Origin: Psychrobacter nivimaris
GTDB taxonomy: Bacteria; Pseudomonadota; Gammaproteobacteria; Pseudomonadales; Moraxellaceae
Reading direction: 5' to 3'
Assembly (NCBI RefSeq): GCF_009812035.1
Contig: NZ_VZIZ01000007.1
Span: forward strand, 62,001 to 126,000
DNA: 64,000 nt
This document shows positions 48,350-57,140 of the stretch, piece after piece. The position numbers were made by a program, and so were the translations under genes. The notes beneath the pieces were generated by a model, which did not search any database, was not told the DNA's origin, and saw only the letters and a program-made list of their open reading frames with translations. Numbering within the stretch: the first letter of the stretch is position 1; every line of letters begins with the position of its first letter.

Positions 48350-48591
48350 AGTAATGTTATATATTGATATAATAAGCATCATATCAATACTATTTTCTCT
48401 ACATGCAATGGATGAAGTCGATCAGCTCCATTTCGATAAGTCTTGTTCGTACTACAGAGCCACTAAAGTTAAAAAATATTTTTATCGTTGTTTTTTCTTA
48501 CTACTTACACAGTGTTACCTTCTTAAGATATTGATATTAATAGAGTAGTATGAATTAAGCAGAGTAATGTAATTTAGCCATTACAATTTAC

Positions 48592-48698
48592 TTGAACGAT
48601 TACTCAAATAATTATTGAGCGACTGCTCAATATCATTTATAGTAGTCTCTATTGACTCGCTTACTAAGCAAAGTTGCTAATTTTGAGTAACTACTCAA
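48592..48698 (+). promoter_or_regulatory. Triple palindromic operator before thiol-stress cluster
   Basis: TTGAACGATTACTCAA (48592-48607), TTGAGCGACTGCTCAA (48615-48630) and TTGAGTAACTACTCAA (48683-48698), all of pattern TTGARYRAYTRCTCAA, lie upstream of the AhpD-like gene. Two similar sites precede the DoxX-like gene at 56492. The rest of 48199-48791 shows no supported gene. Confidence 0.65.
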
Positions 48699-48791
48699 GC
48701 CAATAATTGAATGTAATCAGCGATTGCTTTGAAGCGGGCATGAAAACTCTAAAACAGACCAAATCTCAAACCTATTATTAGGAATTATATT

Positions 48792-49346
48792 ATGACCGAA
48801 TTTACTCTACACGATAAAGACACAGCCCCAGCAGAAAGCAAAGACTTACTTGATTCTTCTATCAAAGCATTTGGCATGGTACCTAACCTACATGCCGTGA
48901 TGGCTGAAGCGCCTGGCTTGCTTGAAGGCTATCAACAGCTACATCAACTGTTTTTAGACAGCAGCTTTGATGATGAAGAAACCACTGTTGTATGGCAAAC
49001 TATCAACGTTGAGCATGCTTGCCATTACTGTGTGCCTGCGCATACTGGTATTGCTAAGAGCATGAAAGTAGATGACGCTATCACTGATGCATTACGTGAT
49101 GAGACGCCACTACCAACTGAACGTCTAGAAGCGCTACGTGACTTCACACTATCTGTAGTACGTGGTCGTGGTAACGTTGATGACAGCGCGGTTCAAGCGT
49201 TTTTAGATGCTGGCTACACTAAGCGTCAGATTCTTGAAGTTATTCTTGGTGCTGCTCAAAAAGTAATGAGCAACTATACGAACCACCTAGCTAATACCCC
49301 AGTCGACAAGCCATTCCAAAAATTTGAATGGCACAAAGCTGACTAA
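48792..49346 (+). CDS. AhpD-like carboxymuconolactone decarboxylase-family protein
   Basis: 184 aa. The active motif 'EHACHYCVPAH' (Glu, CxxC, His) is that of AhpD-type alkylhydroperoxidases, which use a redox disulfide with a proton relay. It is an all-helical soluble protein, probably trimeric or larger. First gene of a four-gene plus-strand run with DsbA-like, YghU and peroxiredoxin-like genes, downstream of the triple operator. It likely handles organic peroxides or acts as thiol reductant. Confidence 0.88.
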   Translation: MTEFTLHDKDTAPAESKDLLDSSIKAFGMVPNLHAVMAEAPGLLEGYQQLHQLFLDSSFDDEETTVVWQTINVEHACHYCVPAHTGIAKSMKVDDAITDALRDETPLPTERLEALRDFTLSVVRGRGNVDDSAVQAFLDAGYTKRQILEVILGAAQKVMSNYTNHLANTPVDKPFQKFEWHKAD

Positions 49347-49456
49347 TACGTTTTTCAGCTAACGCTGACACAGTCCATTTGATGTTTTCATACTGTTGTT
49401 CGAAACATCTTCGGGCAGCAGTTTTTCATTTTAATTTATCGCTAATGAGAGATCCT

Positions 49457-50110
49457 ATGGAACAGGCAAAAAAACCCTTACAAATAGACATCGTGTCAGA
49501 CGTTGTATGCCCTTGGTGCGCTATCGGTTATAGCCAATTGGCCGAGGCATTAAAACAAACCAACACGCCGCACGAGATTCACTGGCACCCATTTGAATTA
49601 AATCCTAATACGCCGCCGGAAGGACGAAACTATCGTGAGCATATTATGGAGAAGTACGGTACGACTGCTGAGGACGTTAAAGAGAACCGAGCTAGAATGA
49701 CAGCAGCAGGTGCAGAAGCTGGATTTAATTTTCAGTTTACCGATGATTTCCGTACCTACAATACTTTTAATGCGCATCAGTTGCTGCATTGGGCTGATCA
49801 GCAAGGACGTATGCACGACCTAAAACAAGCATTATTCGTTGCACACTTCGTTGATAATAAAAACGTGGCTGACAGTACCGTACTGGCAGATGTCGCAGCA
49901 GATATTGGACTAGATCGTAATGAAGCACTCGCCGTTATCGCAGATCAACGCTTTGCCAATGTGATACGTGAAGCCGTACAGCATTCAAAGCAGCAAGGTG
50001 TTCAAAGCGTACCATCCGTTATCTTCAACGGTCGGCATCTGGTGAGCGGCGCGCAAGGTGTAGACAACTACAAAAACATCTTAAAGCAACTAGCAGACAT
50101 GCCAGAATAA
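49457..50110 (+). CDS. DsbA-family (FrnE-like) oxidoreductase
   Basis: 217 aa from ATG 49457 (GAGAGA upstream). 'IDIVSDVVCPWCAIGYSQL' contains the CPWC active site; the C-terminal 'SVPSVIFNGRHLVSGAQ' supplies the cis-Pro loop. FrnE-type proteins are cytoplasmic DsbA relatives that lack a signal peptide, as here. It acts on disulfides, fitting the glutathione cluster. Confidence 0.9.
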   Translation: MEQAKKPLQIDIVSDVVCPWCAIGYSQLAEALKQTNTPHEIHWHPFELNPNTPPEGRNYREHIMEKYGTTAEDVKENRARMTAAGAEAGFNFQFTDDFRTYNTFNAHQLLHWADQQGRMHDLKQALFVAHFVDNKNVADSTVLADVAADIGLDRNEALAVIADQRFANVIREAVQHSKQQGVQSVPSVIFNGRHLVSGAQGVDNYKNILKQLADMPE

Positions 50111-50180
50111 AAACAATAAACTGGATCTGATTTACCAATTACACCCTACTGAGCACAGTATATAAAAAGGTATCATCATT

Positions 50181-51068
50181 ATGTCAAACTCTAATCATTA
50201 CGAGCCACCCAGCGTCTGGACATGGGATGCAGAAAGCGGCGGTAAGTGGGCAAGCGTCAACCGCCCTATCGCTGGCCCAACGCATGAAGCAGAACTACCT
50301 CGCGGCAAACATCCGTTACAGATCTACTCAATGGGCACCCCTAACGGCCAAAAAGTCACCATTATGGTCGAAGAGTTATTGGCATTAGGTGTGACAGACG
50401 CTGAGTACGACGCGCACCTGATTCAAATTGGTGAAGGCGGACAGTTCTCATCAGGTTTCGTTGAGCTAAATCCAAACTCAAAAATCCCTGTGCTTTTGGA
50501 TACAGAGACTGGTAGTCGTGTGTTTGAGAGTGGCGCTATTTTGTTTTATCTTGCCGAAAAATTCGGAAAACTACTGCCTAAAGATGCAGCAGCACGTACT
50601 GAAGTGATGAATTGGCTCTTCTGGTTACAAGGCTCTGCTCCTTACTTAGGCGGCGGTTTTGGACATTTCTACTTTTATGCGCCAGAAAAGTTTGAGTACC
50701 CTATCAATCGATTCACGATGGAAGTAAAACGTCAATTAGATGTACTAGAACGTGAGCTTGCAGACAATCGCTATCTAGGTGGCGATGAGTATACGATTGC
50801 AGATATCGCCACTTGGCCTTGGTATGGCAATCTAATACTAGGTGAAGCATACAATGCAGGAGAGTTCCTACAAGTTGAGAGCTATCCAAATGTACGCCGC
50901 TGGGCAACTGAGATTTTAGAGCGTCCTGCTGTGCAACGTGGTCGAAAGGTAAACCGCACTTGGGGTGAACCTGCTGAGCAATTACACGAACGTCATGATG
51001 CCTCTGATTTTGAGCTAAAAACTCAAGATAAACTAGACGCTCAGACAACTGAAGAAGCAAAAAAATAG
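50181..51068 (+). CDS. yghU: YghU-type glutathione disulfide-bond oxidoreductase
   Basis: 295 aa. The N-terminal extension 'YEPPSVWTWDAESGGKWASVNRPIAGPTHEAELPRGKHPLQIYSMGTPNGQKVTIMVEEL' is specific for YghU; the rest is a GST fold ('PNSKIPVLLDTETGSRVFESGAILFYLAEKFGKLLP', 'GGDEYTIADIATWPWYG'). E. coli YghU reduces disulfides and peroxides with two GSH. Length matches (288 aa in E. coli). The tail is a short charged extension. Confidence 0.95.
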   Translation: MSNSNHYEPPSVWTWDAESGGKWASVNRPIAGPTHEAELPRGKHPLQIYSMGTPNGQKVTIMVEELLALGVTDAEYDAHLIQIGEGGQFSSGFVELNPNSKIPVLLDTETGSRVFESGAILFYLAEKFGKLLPKDAAARTEVMNWLFWLQGSAPYLGGGFGHFYFYAPEKFEYPINRFTMEVKRQLDVLERELADNRYLGGDEYTIADIATWPWYGNLILGEAYNAGEFLQVESYPNVRRWATEILERPAVQRGRKVNRTWGEPAEQLHERHDASDFELKTQDKLDAQTTEEAKK

Positions 51069-51255
51069 ACGCTTTGTCTATGACTTACTAGCTTACTTAA
51101 GTAGTCTTATTGGTCGATTTTAAAGGTAATGTTAACTTTTCCTATTACTACTTGGGACTACTGTAAACATCCAATACTTTTGCACTTAAGACTGCTGATG
51201 TAAGGCTGTTAAATACCAACTAACTATAAAGACACTACTAAAAAGGATAAAAACT

Positions 51256-51798
51256 ATGTCAACAGATTATGCTCAAAAAATTCAGGCCGGTACTACGTTT
51301 CCTGAAATGGAAGTACAAGTATTAAATGGTGAAATGACTTCATTAGGCAAACCTGAAAACGGTCATGATTGGAAACTGGTCGTTGTATACCGCGGTAAGC
51401 ATTGCCCAATTTGCACAAAATATCTAAATACCTTAGAGACAGTAAAACAGTCTTTCTATGACGTTGGTGTCGATATCATCGCAGTATCTGCAGACAGCAA
51501 AGAGCAGTTAGAAGGTCATCTAGATCAAATAGATGTTAGCTTCCCTATGGCTTATGGTCTGACTATCGAACAGATGAATACGCTAGGTCTATATATCTCT
51601 GACCCACGTTCAGAAAAAGAAACTGATCATCCTTTCGCTGAACCTGCTGTATTCGTTATCAATGCTGAAGGAAAAGTACATATCGTTGATATCTCGAACG
51701 CACCGTTCTCTAGACCAGATCTTGAAGCCTTGGCAAACGGTTTGGCTTTTGTTAGAAACCCAGAAAACAACTACCCTATCCGTGGTATGCACGGCTAA
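51256..51798 (+). CDS. Peroxiredoxin-like redoxin
   Basis: 180 aa of the AhpC/TSA-type thioredoxin fold. The active motif is YRGKHCPICTKY with a CxxC pair rather than the single peroxidatic Cys of typical Prx; 'IIAVSADSKEQLEGHLD' and 'FVINAEGKVHIVDIS' follow as usual. It may reduce peroxides or organic disulfides. Its own ribosome site (AAGGAT) lies 187 bases after yghU; a terminator follows at 51871-51909. Confidence 0.85.
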   Translation: MSTDYAQKIQAGTTFPEMEVQVLNGEMTSLGKPENGHDWKLVVVYRGKHCPICTKYLNTLETVKQSFYDVGVDIIAVSADSKEQLEGHLDQIDVSFPMAYGLTIEQMNTLGLYISDPRSEKETDHPFAEPAVFVINAEGKVHIVDISNAPFSRPDLEALANGLAFVRNPENNYPIRGMHG

Positions 51799-51870
51799 TT
51801 GATATAGTAAATATAGAGTGTTGATTCACTCGATTATTTGGCTGATTAATATCTAACCAGTTAAATTGCA

Positions 51871-51909
51871 AAGGGCGTATTGAGATAATTCTTGATACGC
51901 CCTTTTTTT
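51871..51909 (+). terminator. Terminator of the thiol-stress cluster
   Basis: AAGGGCGTAT/ATACGCCCTT stem with 14-base loop followed by seven T. The remaining ~420 bases to the next gene hold only promoter-like AT-rich sequence. Confidence 0.85.
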
Positions 51910-52329
51910 ATTTATTGATAACCTATCTGCTATCAAACGTAGTCGCTTCATATCTAACTTCCTTAGTATTTGCTCAGTACTAATGTGCGAGTAGCACTGT
52001 GAATCTATAAAAAGAGGTTCTGTACAAAATTCATAGACTAGCCAGCATATAAGGGCTATATTTGAACTCAAAATATCATCTACAAACATTTTACCTTTGA
52101 GCAAGCTATATTTCTTTTTTCATCGGTTAGTTTTTATAAATAAAACAGACTGTGTTTATGGTCTGGTTCGTATTTCGCTTTGGCAAAATCTTGATATAAT
52201 TGTACGTTCTAATTCACCAATGCTATTTATTATTTGTTGTTAACACTCGTACACTGATATTAATTTCTGCTAAAATCATGCAGCAACATTATCAATATCT
52301 CATCATAGGTATGAGTAAAAGGATTCGAT

Positions 52330-53298
52330 ATGCGATTGAAATCAATCGTTCAAAAATTACATGAACGCGCTCCAAAATTGGGCAAAGCTGCCTCACTGAC
52401 GACAGCAACCAGCGTTATCACTTTTAATAGTATGTTAGCTGGTTTACCTGTCTGGGTAATGGGTGCTACCAAGGCTATCACCGGTGCTGCCATCGCTGAC
52501 AAAGCCGTTATCGATGTGACGAACTATTGGATCAATAGCAACAATGCATTGATCGATAACGTATTACCGCGCAAAGACTGGCGCATTAACTTACCTGATG
52601 ATGTGCATACCAACGGTAAGTATCTACTGGTGAGCAATCATCAGTCATGGGTTGATACCAGTATCGTGCAATATATCAGCGAGAAACGTTTACCATTGAC
52701 GCGCTTTTTTACCAAGTTTGAGCTCATATATATCCCTGTCATTGGTCAAGCTTTCTACTTTCTCGACTTTCCTATGATGCGTCGACACTCTAAAGAAGCC
52801 ATCGCTAAAAACCCTGCTCTAAAGGGTAAAGATATCGAAGAAGCGAAACGAGCATGTGCATTACTTAAAGACAAGCCCTTTACGCTATTGAACTATCTAG
52901 AAGGGACTCGCTTTACCCCTAGCAAACACGATAAGCAAAAATCCCCATATACACATTTACTTAAGCCGCGCGCTGGCGGGTTGTCACTGGCTATGAGTGC
53001 CTTAGGGGAAGAGATCGATGGAATTTTGGACATGACGATCGTCTACCCTGACGGTGTACCCACTTATAGCGATCTATGGAAAGGCAATATCAAGCGTTTA
53101 GGCGTCGATGTGCGACATATTGATATACCCAAGGACCTGTTTACGGCGATCAAAAACGGCGGCTATGAAACAGATGAGGCTATAAAAGCAAAGATGTTTG
53201 AATGGGTAGAGCAAATATGGCATCAAAAGGATCAGCTGATCACGGATATGCTGGCTGACTTTGAGAGCAAAGATGCTATCAAAACAAGTGATCTTTGA
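52330..53298 (+). CDS. PlsC-type acyltransferase (YihG-like)
   Basis: 322 aa. The acyltransferase motif I NHQSWVD and motif III EGTRFT are visible, with a long N-terminal region carrying one or two hydrophobic segments (ATSVITFNSMLAGLPVWVMGA), suggesting inner membrane attachment. This size and layout fits the YihG/YcbB-type lysophosphatidic acid acyltransferases that set acyl chains in phospholipids. AAAGGATTC precedes the ATG. Confidence 0.85.
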   Translation: MRLKSIVQKLHERAPKLGKAASLTTATSVITFNSMLAGLPVWVMGATKAITGAAIADKAVIDVTNYWINSNNALIDNVLPRKDWRINLPDDVHTNGKYLLVSNHQSWVDTSIVQYISEKRLPLTRFFTKFELIYIPVIGQAFYFLDFPMMRRHSKEAIAKNPALKGKDIEEAKRACALLKDKPFTLLNYLEGTRFTPSKHDKQKSPYTHLLKPRAGGLSLAMSALGEEIDGILDMTIVYPDGVPTYSDLWKGNIKRLGVDVRHIDIPKDLFTAIKNGGYETDEAIKAKMFEWVEQIWHQKDQLITDMLADFESKDAIKTSDL

Positions 53299-53364
53299 TA
53301 CTTTTACCTAAAGATATTCATATATAGATAAGAGTTTTTCATAGTGTAGTAAGTTCTAATACAG

Positions 53365-53412
53365 ATAATTTGGTACGTCATGATTAAGAACTAGAAGTAC
53401 CAAATTATTTTT
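53365..53412. terminator. Convergent terminator
   Basis: AATTTGGTAC (53367-53376) and GTACCAAATT (53397-53406) form a 10-bp stem with T run on the plus strand and A run before it, between two convergent genes. Confidence 0.75.
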
Positions 53413-53443
53413 ATATTTTGTCTATATAATTAATAAGCATTAT

Positions 53444-54127
53444 TTAAATTTCTTCAACCTCCAAACCAATGACATGATTAACATGTCCAGTTTTTAGGTA
53501 TATCGTCGCGCCCTCTACCCCTGCTTTTATTTGTACATTTATATCTATCGGCAGGCGTATCCAACTATCCTGCTGATATAACTGTCCACCCTCTATTAGC
53601 TCGCCTGCTACAACTAATATTTCTGCACCGCCATGAACTGTCTCAGTGCATAGCAACTCGCCTGCATCGATACGCTGTAGACTAACGTGCTCTACCCCAT
53701 CGGAAAAAAGCGGGCAGACAGTACGACTACCTTGTTGTTGCCAATTAGCATCGTCATAAGTGTTGATAGCCACATGCTGCGTTTCGTCAGACGACATTTG
53801 CCGCAACTTGACGAAAATGACAGCACCTTCGTCACTATAAGGCTTATGGCCTGAAGACGGTGGATTACGTAGATACCAACCTGCTGGGTAATGAGTGTCA
53901 TCTGCAGAAAAAGTGCCTGATAATACCAAAATCTCTTCGCCGCCTGGATGTAGATGATGCGGAAAGTAAGAGTTTGGCGCGTAACGCACAAGACTGGTAG
54001 CGCGAGCCTTCTCCGCGCCTACACGATCAAGCATGACACGCTCCACACCATTTTGTGGTGACTTAATCCATTGATGTGCTTCAGGGGTCAGTGAAGCACG
54101 TTGTGAAAAATCTGCATTAATTAGCAT
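53444..54127 (-). CDS. ChrR-like cupin protein (two cupin domains)
   Basis: 227 aa from ATG 54127. First cupin about 45-115 ('FPHHLHPGGEEILVLSGTFSADDTHYPAGWYLRNPPSSGH', with the metal-binding His/Glu set), second about 150-215 ('VHGGAEILVVAGELIEGGQLYQQDSWIRLP'). Resembles the ChrR anti-sigma C-terminal cupin but lacks the anti-sigma zinc domain. Probably a metal-bound enzyme or sensor of organic peroxide or singlet oxygen stress. No sigma factor gene adjacent. Confidence 0.82.
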   Translation of the reverse strand: MLINADFSQRASLTPEAHQWIKSPQNGVERVMLDRVGAEKARATSLVRYAPNSYFPHHLHPGGEEILVLSGTFSADDTHYPAGWYLRNPPSSGHKPYSDEGAVIFVKLRQMSSDETQHVAINTYDDANWQQQGSRTVCPLFSDGVEHVSLQRIDAGELLCTETVHGGAEILVVAGELIEGGQLYQQDSWIRLPIDINVQIKAGVEGATIYLKTGHVNHVIGLEVEEI

Positions 54128-54219
54128 AAAATATTCCAAAAGTATTAAATGATTAGGGCGTACCCACAATATAAAACTGAGGACACGCCCTAGACGATAA
54201 ACACAAATACATGACGTTA

Positions 54220-55083
54220 TTACCGCACTAGAATGACCGGTGATAACGTGCTAGCGATAATTTCTGTCGTTGTACTACCGAGAAACAGTTGCTGCCATTT
54301 CGAATGTCCGTACGCCCCCACCACCATAATGTCGACATTGTTCTCTACCTGAAACTTTAACAATCCGTCCACCGCATCAGAAGCAGATAAATGATGTGCT
54401 TCAACGACAAACCCAGCATCTTCTAACTGTGCGGCGGCGGCGCTCATACTTTGCTTGGCGGCGTCATTATGATTGCCAACCATCACGATGTGACCTTTTA
54501 GACCTTTTAGTAGTGGACTTTTTGACACCATTCGTGCCGCTTTAATAGAGGTCTTGCTACCATCAAAGGCAATCATATAAGAGCTTGGCTCTTCAAATTT
54601 CTCTGAGCAAATCAATATAGGAATATCTGACCCACGAGCGACTGTCTCGATCTGACTACCAATATTGATCCGACTCTTCTTATGATCTTCTCCGCGGCGT
54701 CCCATCACAATCGCACGATTTTCTTCTTTGAAGTGCTCAATGCTAGGAAGCAGTTTGCCGTGGCGTTGATAAACGCGAACATTGACATCAGCGAAACTGC
54801 TTTGAATGTGGCTTTTTGCATCTTGTACCAATGCATTGCTATAGCTGTTGACGACTTTTGCTCTTTGCTCATCCAGCTGGGACAACTCTTCTAACAAAAA
54901 CTGACGGCTATTTATACCTATAGCACCTGATAAATCTCGTCTGGTCGATGCCGGTATGTCACTGACATGCAATAATCCAACAGGTACGTTTAATTTATTG
55001 GCATACCACGCTGCATAGTCACAAACCGATTCAGTCACTGCCGAGCCGTCGATACAGGCCAAAATGTGCTGTGATGTTGTCAT
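54220..55083 (-). CDS. Universal stress protein, tandem UspA domains
   Basis: 287 aa with two Usp halves (1-~150 and ~155-287). The first begins 'HILACIDGSAVTESVCDYAAW', has 'IVMGRRGEDHKKSRINIGSQ'; the second has 'IAFDGSKTSIKAARM' and 'IMVVGAYGHSKWQQLFLGSTTTEI', carrying the G-x2-G-x9-G(S/T) ATP-binding motif. Cytoplasmic stress protein; lies alone before the long gap 55084-55503. Confidence 0.92.
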   Translation of the reverse strand: MTTSQHILACIDGSAVTESVCDYAAWYANKLNVPVGLLHVSDIPASTRRDLSGAIGINSRQFLLEELSQLDEQRAKVVNSYSNALVQDAKSHIQSSFADVNVRVYQRHGKLLPSIEHFKEENRAIVMGRRGEDHKKSRINIGSQIETVARGSDIPILICSEKFEEPSSYMIAFDGSKTSIKAARMVSKSPLLKGLKGHIVMVGNHNDAAKQSMSAAAAQLEDAGFVVEAHHLSASDAVDGLLKFQVENNVDIMVVGAYGHSKWQQLFLGSTTTEIIASTLSPVILVR

Positions 55084-55145
55084 AATCTATCCTTAAATTT
55101 AATTATTTAATCCTATACAGCTTGTTAGATCTGACCAAGCTACAC

Positions 55146-55213
55146 TCTTTGGCTTATGTCCTTTAACTTATAGTCTCTAGCTTATGCTCTCTGGCTTATG
55201 TACTCTGACTGGG
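55146..55213. repeat. Short degenerate tandem repeat in intergenic gap
   Basis: About five copies of a 14-15-base unit close to CTCTGGCTTATGT lie in the 420-base gap between the stress protein and DUF2058 genes. Nothing else is supported in the gap. Confidence 0.5.
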
Positions 55214-55503
55214 GTATGTTTCATTTACCTTATAATAGTTACCCTTTCAAAAATTATCTTATTAAGTAAATTTACCCATTCATTTGATAATAACCAATTT
55301 ACACGGCTTCATCCAGCGATGTGTGCGACCCTTTTGCAATAATTGCAATTTGTTACTGACAGCATCGTGCATAGCTCACCGCAGACTAATACCTAACTAT
55401 ATATAAAGTCTTATCGTCGTCTGACCACATGCGCTAGCAAAGTTTGCTACAATGTATTTTTTAGCATTTATGATTTCGGTATCGTTATTTAGGTGATTGG
55501 ATT

Positions 55504-56037
55504 ATGGCAAAAAATGCCCTACAGGCTCAATTATTAAAGGCTGGATTGGTTGATAGCAAAAAGGCCAAAAAAATCAGCAAACAAACGCAACATGCCAAGC
55601 GTACTGGTGACTCAGAAAGCGTCGAAGCAAAAAAAGCGTTGGCAGAGGCGCAAGCTCAAAAGCTGGAAAAGGATCAAAAGCTTAATCAAGAAAAACAACG
55701 CGTATTGGAAGAGAAAGCATTAAAAGCCAATATCGTGCAAATGATTAAGCAGCATCAGATTACTGAGACAGAAGGTGAAGTTAGCTATCAGTTTGTCGAT
55801 GAGTCCAAAGTAAAGAAAATCGCTATCACTCAGAAACTCTACGATCAAATCGTGGCTGGTCATGTGGTTATCGCACGTTTGGAAGAGAGCTACGCGCTAT
55901 TACCTCGCCCATTGGCTGATCGAATTGATTCAAAAATGGAAGGCTTTATGGTTGTGTCCAACGACACTGCTGAGGAAGCATTGGCAGAAGACGATCCTTA
56001 TGCTGCTTATGTGATTCCAGATGATTTGATGTGGTAA
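55504..56037 (+). CDS. DUF2058 family protein (YaiL-like)
   Basis: 177 aa. The N-terminal 'KNALQAQLLKAGLVDSKKAKKISKQTQ' and C-terminal 'VIARLEESYALLPRPLADRI' are DUF2058 marks, with a long charged coiled coil in the middle (about 40-75). The family is annotated as nucleoprotein/polynucleotide-associated; the biochemical role is not established. Start follows TAGGTGATTGGATT. Followed by a strong terminator. Confidence 0.9.
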   Translation: MAKNALQAQLLKAGLVDSKKAKKISKQTQHAKRTGDSESVEAKKALAEAQAQKLEKDQKLNQEKQRVLEEKALKANIVQMIKQHQITETEGEVSYQFVDESKVKKIAITQKLYDQIVAGHVVIARLEESYALLPRPLADRIDSKMEGFMVVSNDTAEEALAEDDPYAAYVIPDDLMW

Positions 56038-56088
56038 GGCATTATTTTACTGCTGTTGACTTTACTATAGTGTTATAAGCATCCCCTC

Positions 56089-56129
56089 AAAAGCCCTTTA
56101 TAGAATTTACGTTCTATAAAGGGCTTTTT
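56089..56129 (+). terminator. Strong terminator after DUF2058 gene
   Basis: AAAAGCCCTTTATAGAA and its complement form a 17-bp perfect stem with TTTAC loop and T run. Confidence 0.9.
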
Positions 56130-56294
56130 GCATTTATACGGGCTAGGCGAATCTTTATAGCGCAAAATAAACGTTAAATGTGTCGATAGACTCAATCAAA
56201 CGTACACAAATCGGGCTTCTTTAACCTAACATTGCTGGTTTAGTTAAAGAAAGTAACCCAGCTCCATAATTGCCAGAACATAGATACAACCAAC

Positions 56295-56377
56295 TTGAAC
56301 AGTTATTCAATAACTACTACAATGCATTTTTAGCACATATGGTGGTAATACTTTGTTTTTTTTGAGTAATCACTCAA
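56295..56377 (+). promoter_or_regulatory. Operator pair before DoxX-like gene
   Basis: TTGAACAGTTATTCAA (56295-56310) and TTGAGTAATCACTCAA (56362-56377) match the triple operator before the thiol-stress cluster. A related half site lies at 57088-57103 before the next gene. Confidence 0.65.
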
Positions 56378-56491
56378 TATTATTCATATTTTACCTATGT
56401 TTGTTACCTGATAGTTCGGTGCCATCGTGCTCGTTTTATTTGCTTAATTTGTTCCAATTCACTTTTACTTTTTCTCAAAAAGAGATAATTC

Positions 56492-56896
56492 ATGCCAAAA
56501 CACTTGCCAATCTCACTATTATTTCTTCGCCTTGGTGTTTTCATCGTATTCTTCTTTTGGACAGTCGACAAATTTGTAAATCCTGAGCATGCCGCCAATG
56601 TGTTTGCTAAATTCTATGCATTGGAAAACTTGGGCATTACTATTGTTTACGTTATTGGTAGCTTACAAATTATTCTTATCTTCTCGTTCGTCATGGGTTT
56701 GTTCAAAAAATGGACATACGGCATCACTTTATTGCTACATGCCGCCTCTACGTTTGCATCCTTTGGTCTTTATTTAACGCCTTTTGAGAACTTATTATTT
56801 TTTGCCGCTTGGCCGATGTTGGCAGCCTGTTTGTCGCTATACCTAATGAGAGACTATGACTCCCTAACATTGGGTAAAAATACGTCTCCAGTATAA
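56492..56896 (+). CDS. DoxX-like small membrane protein
   Basis: 134 aa with four membrane segments (about 7-27, 44-66, 70-92, 95-115). The N-terminal 'LLFLRLGVFIVFFFWTVDKF' and 'GSLQIILIFSFVMGLFKKW' fit the DoxX/DoxD membrane family, often linked with thiol or redox stress. Ribosome site AAAGAGAT precedes the ATG. It shares the palindromic operator with the GST/peroxiredoxin cluster, so probably belongs to the same stress regulon. Confidence 0.7.
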   Translation: MPKHLPISLLFLRLGVFIVFFFWTVDKFVNPEHAANVFAKFYALENLGITIVYVIGSLQIILIFSFVMGLFKKWTYGITLLLHAASTFASFGLYLTPFENLLFFAAWPMLAACLSLYLMRDYDSLTLGKNTSPV

Positions 56897-57140
56897 CTGT
56901 TGGCAGCAGTGCTTATTGCTTCAGTCGTATAAATGTCAGACAACAAGACATAATGTATATACTATCAAGACTGCCGACTTCATTTTTTTATCGTAGTTAG
57001 GCGATTCAGACAATTAGCTTTGATCGCCAATTTTTGTTAAATATAGTTACTCGAATTCTGTTACTTAGACAATGAGTATTCTACTGTTTGAGTAATAACT
57101 ACGATTTTAGCCTTCGCTCCCTTATTTGGCCGGACTTTTC

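Noticed and set aside
48354..48548. 64-aa plus-strand open frame in the GST/AhpD intergenic region
   Set aside because: Low-complexity Ile/Leu composition, no ribosome site, overlapping regulatory DNA.
51853..52104. 83-aa minus-strand open frame after the peroxiredoxin-like gene
   Set aside because: Its 3' end lies in the terminator of the preceding gene, it has no ribosome site and no recognisable product.
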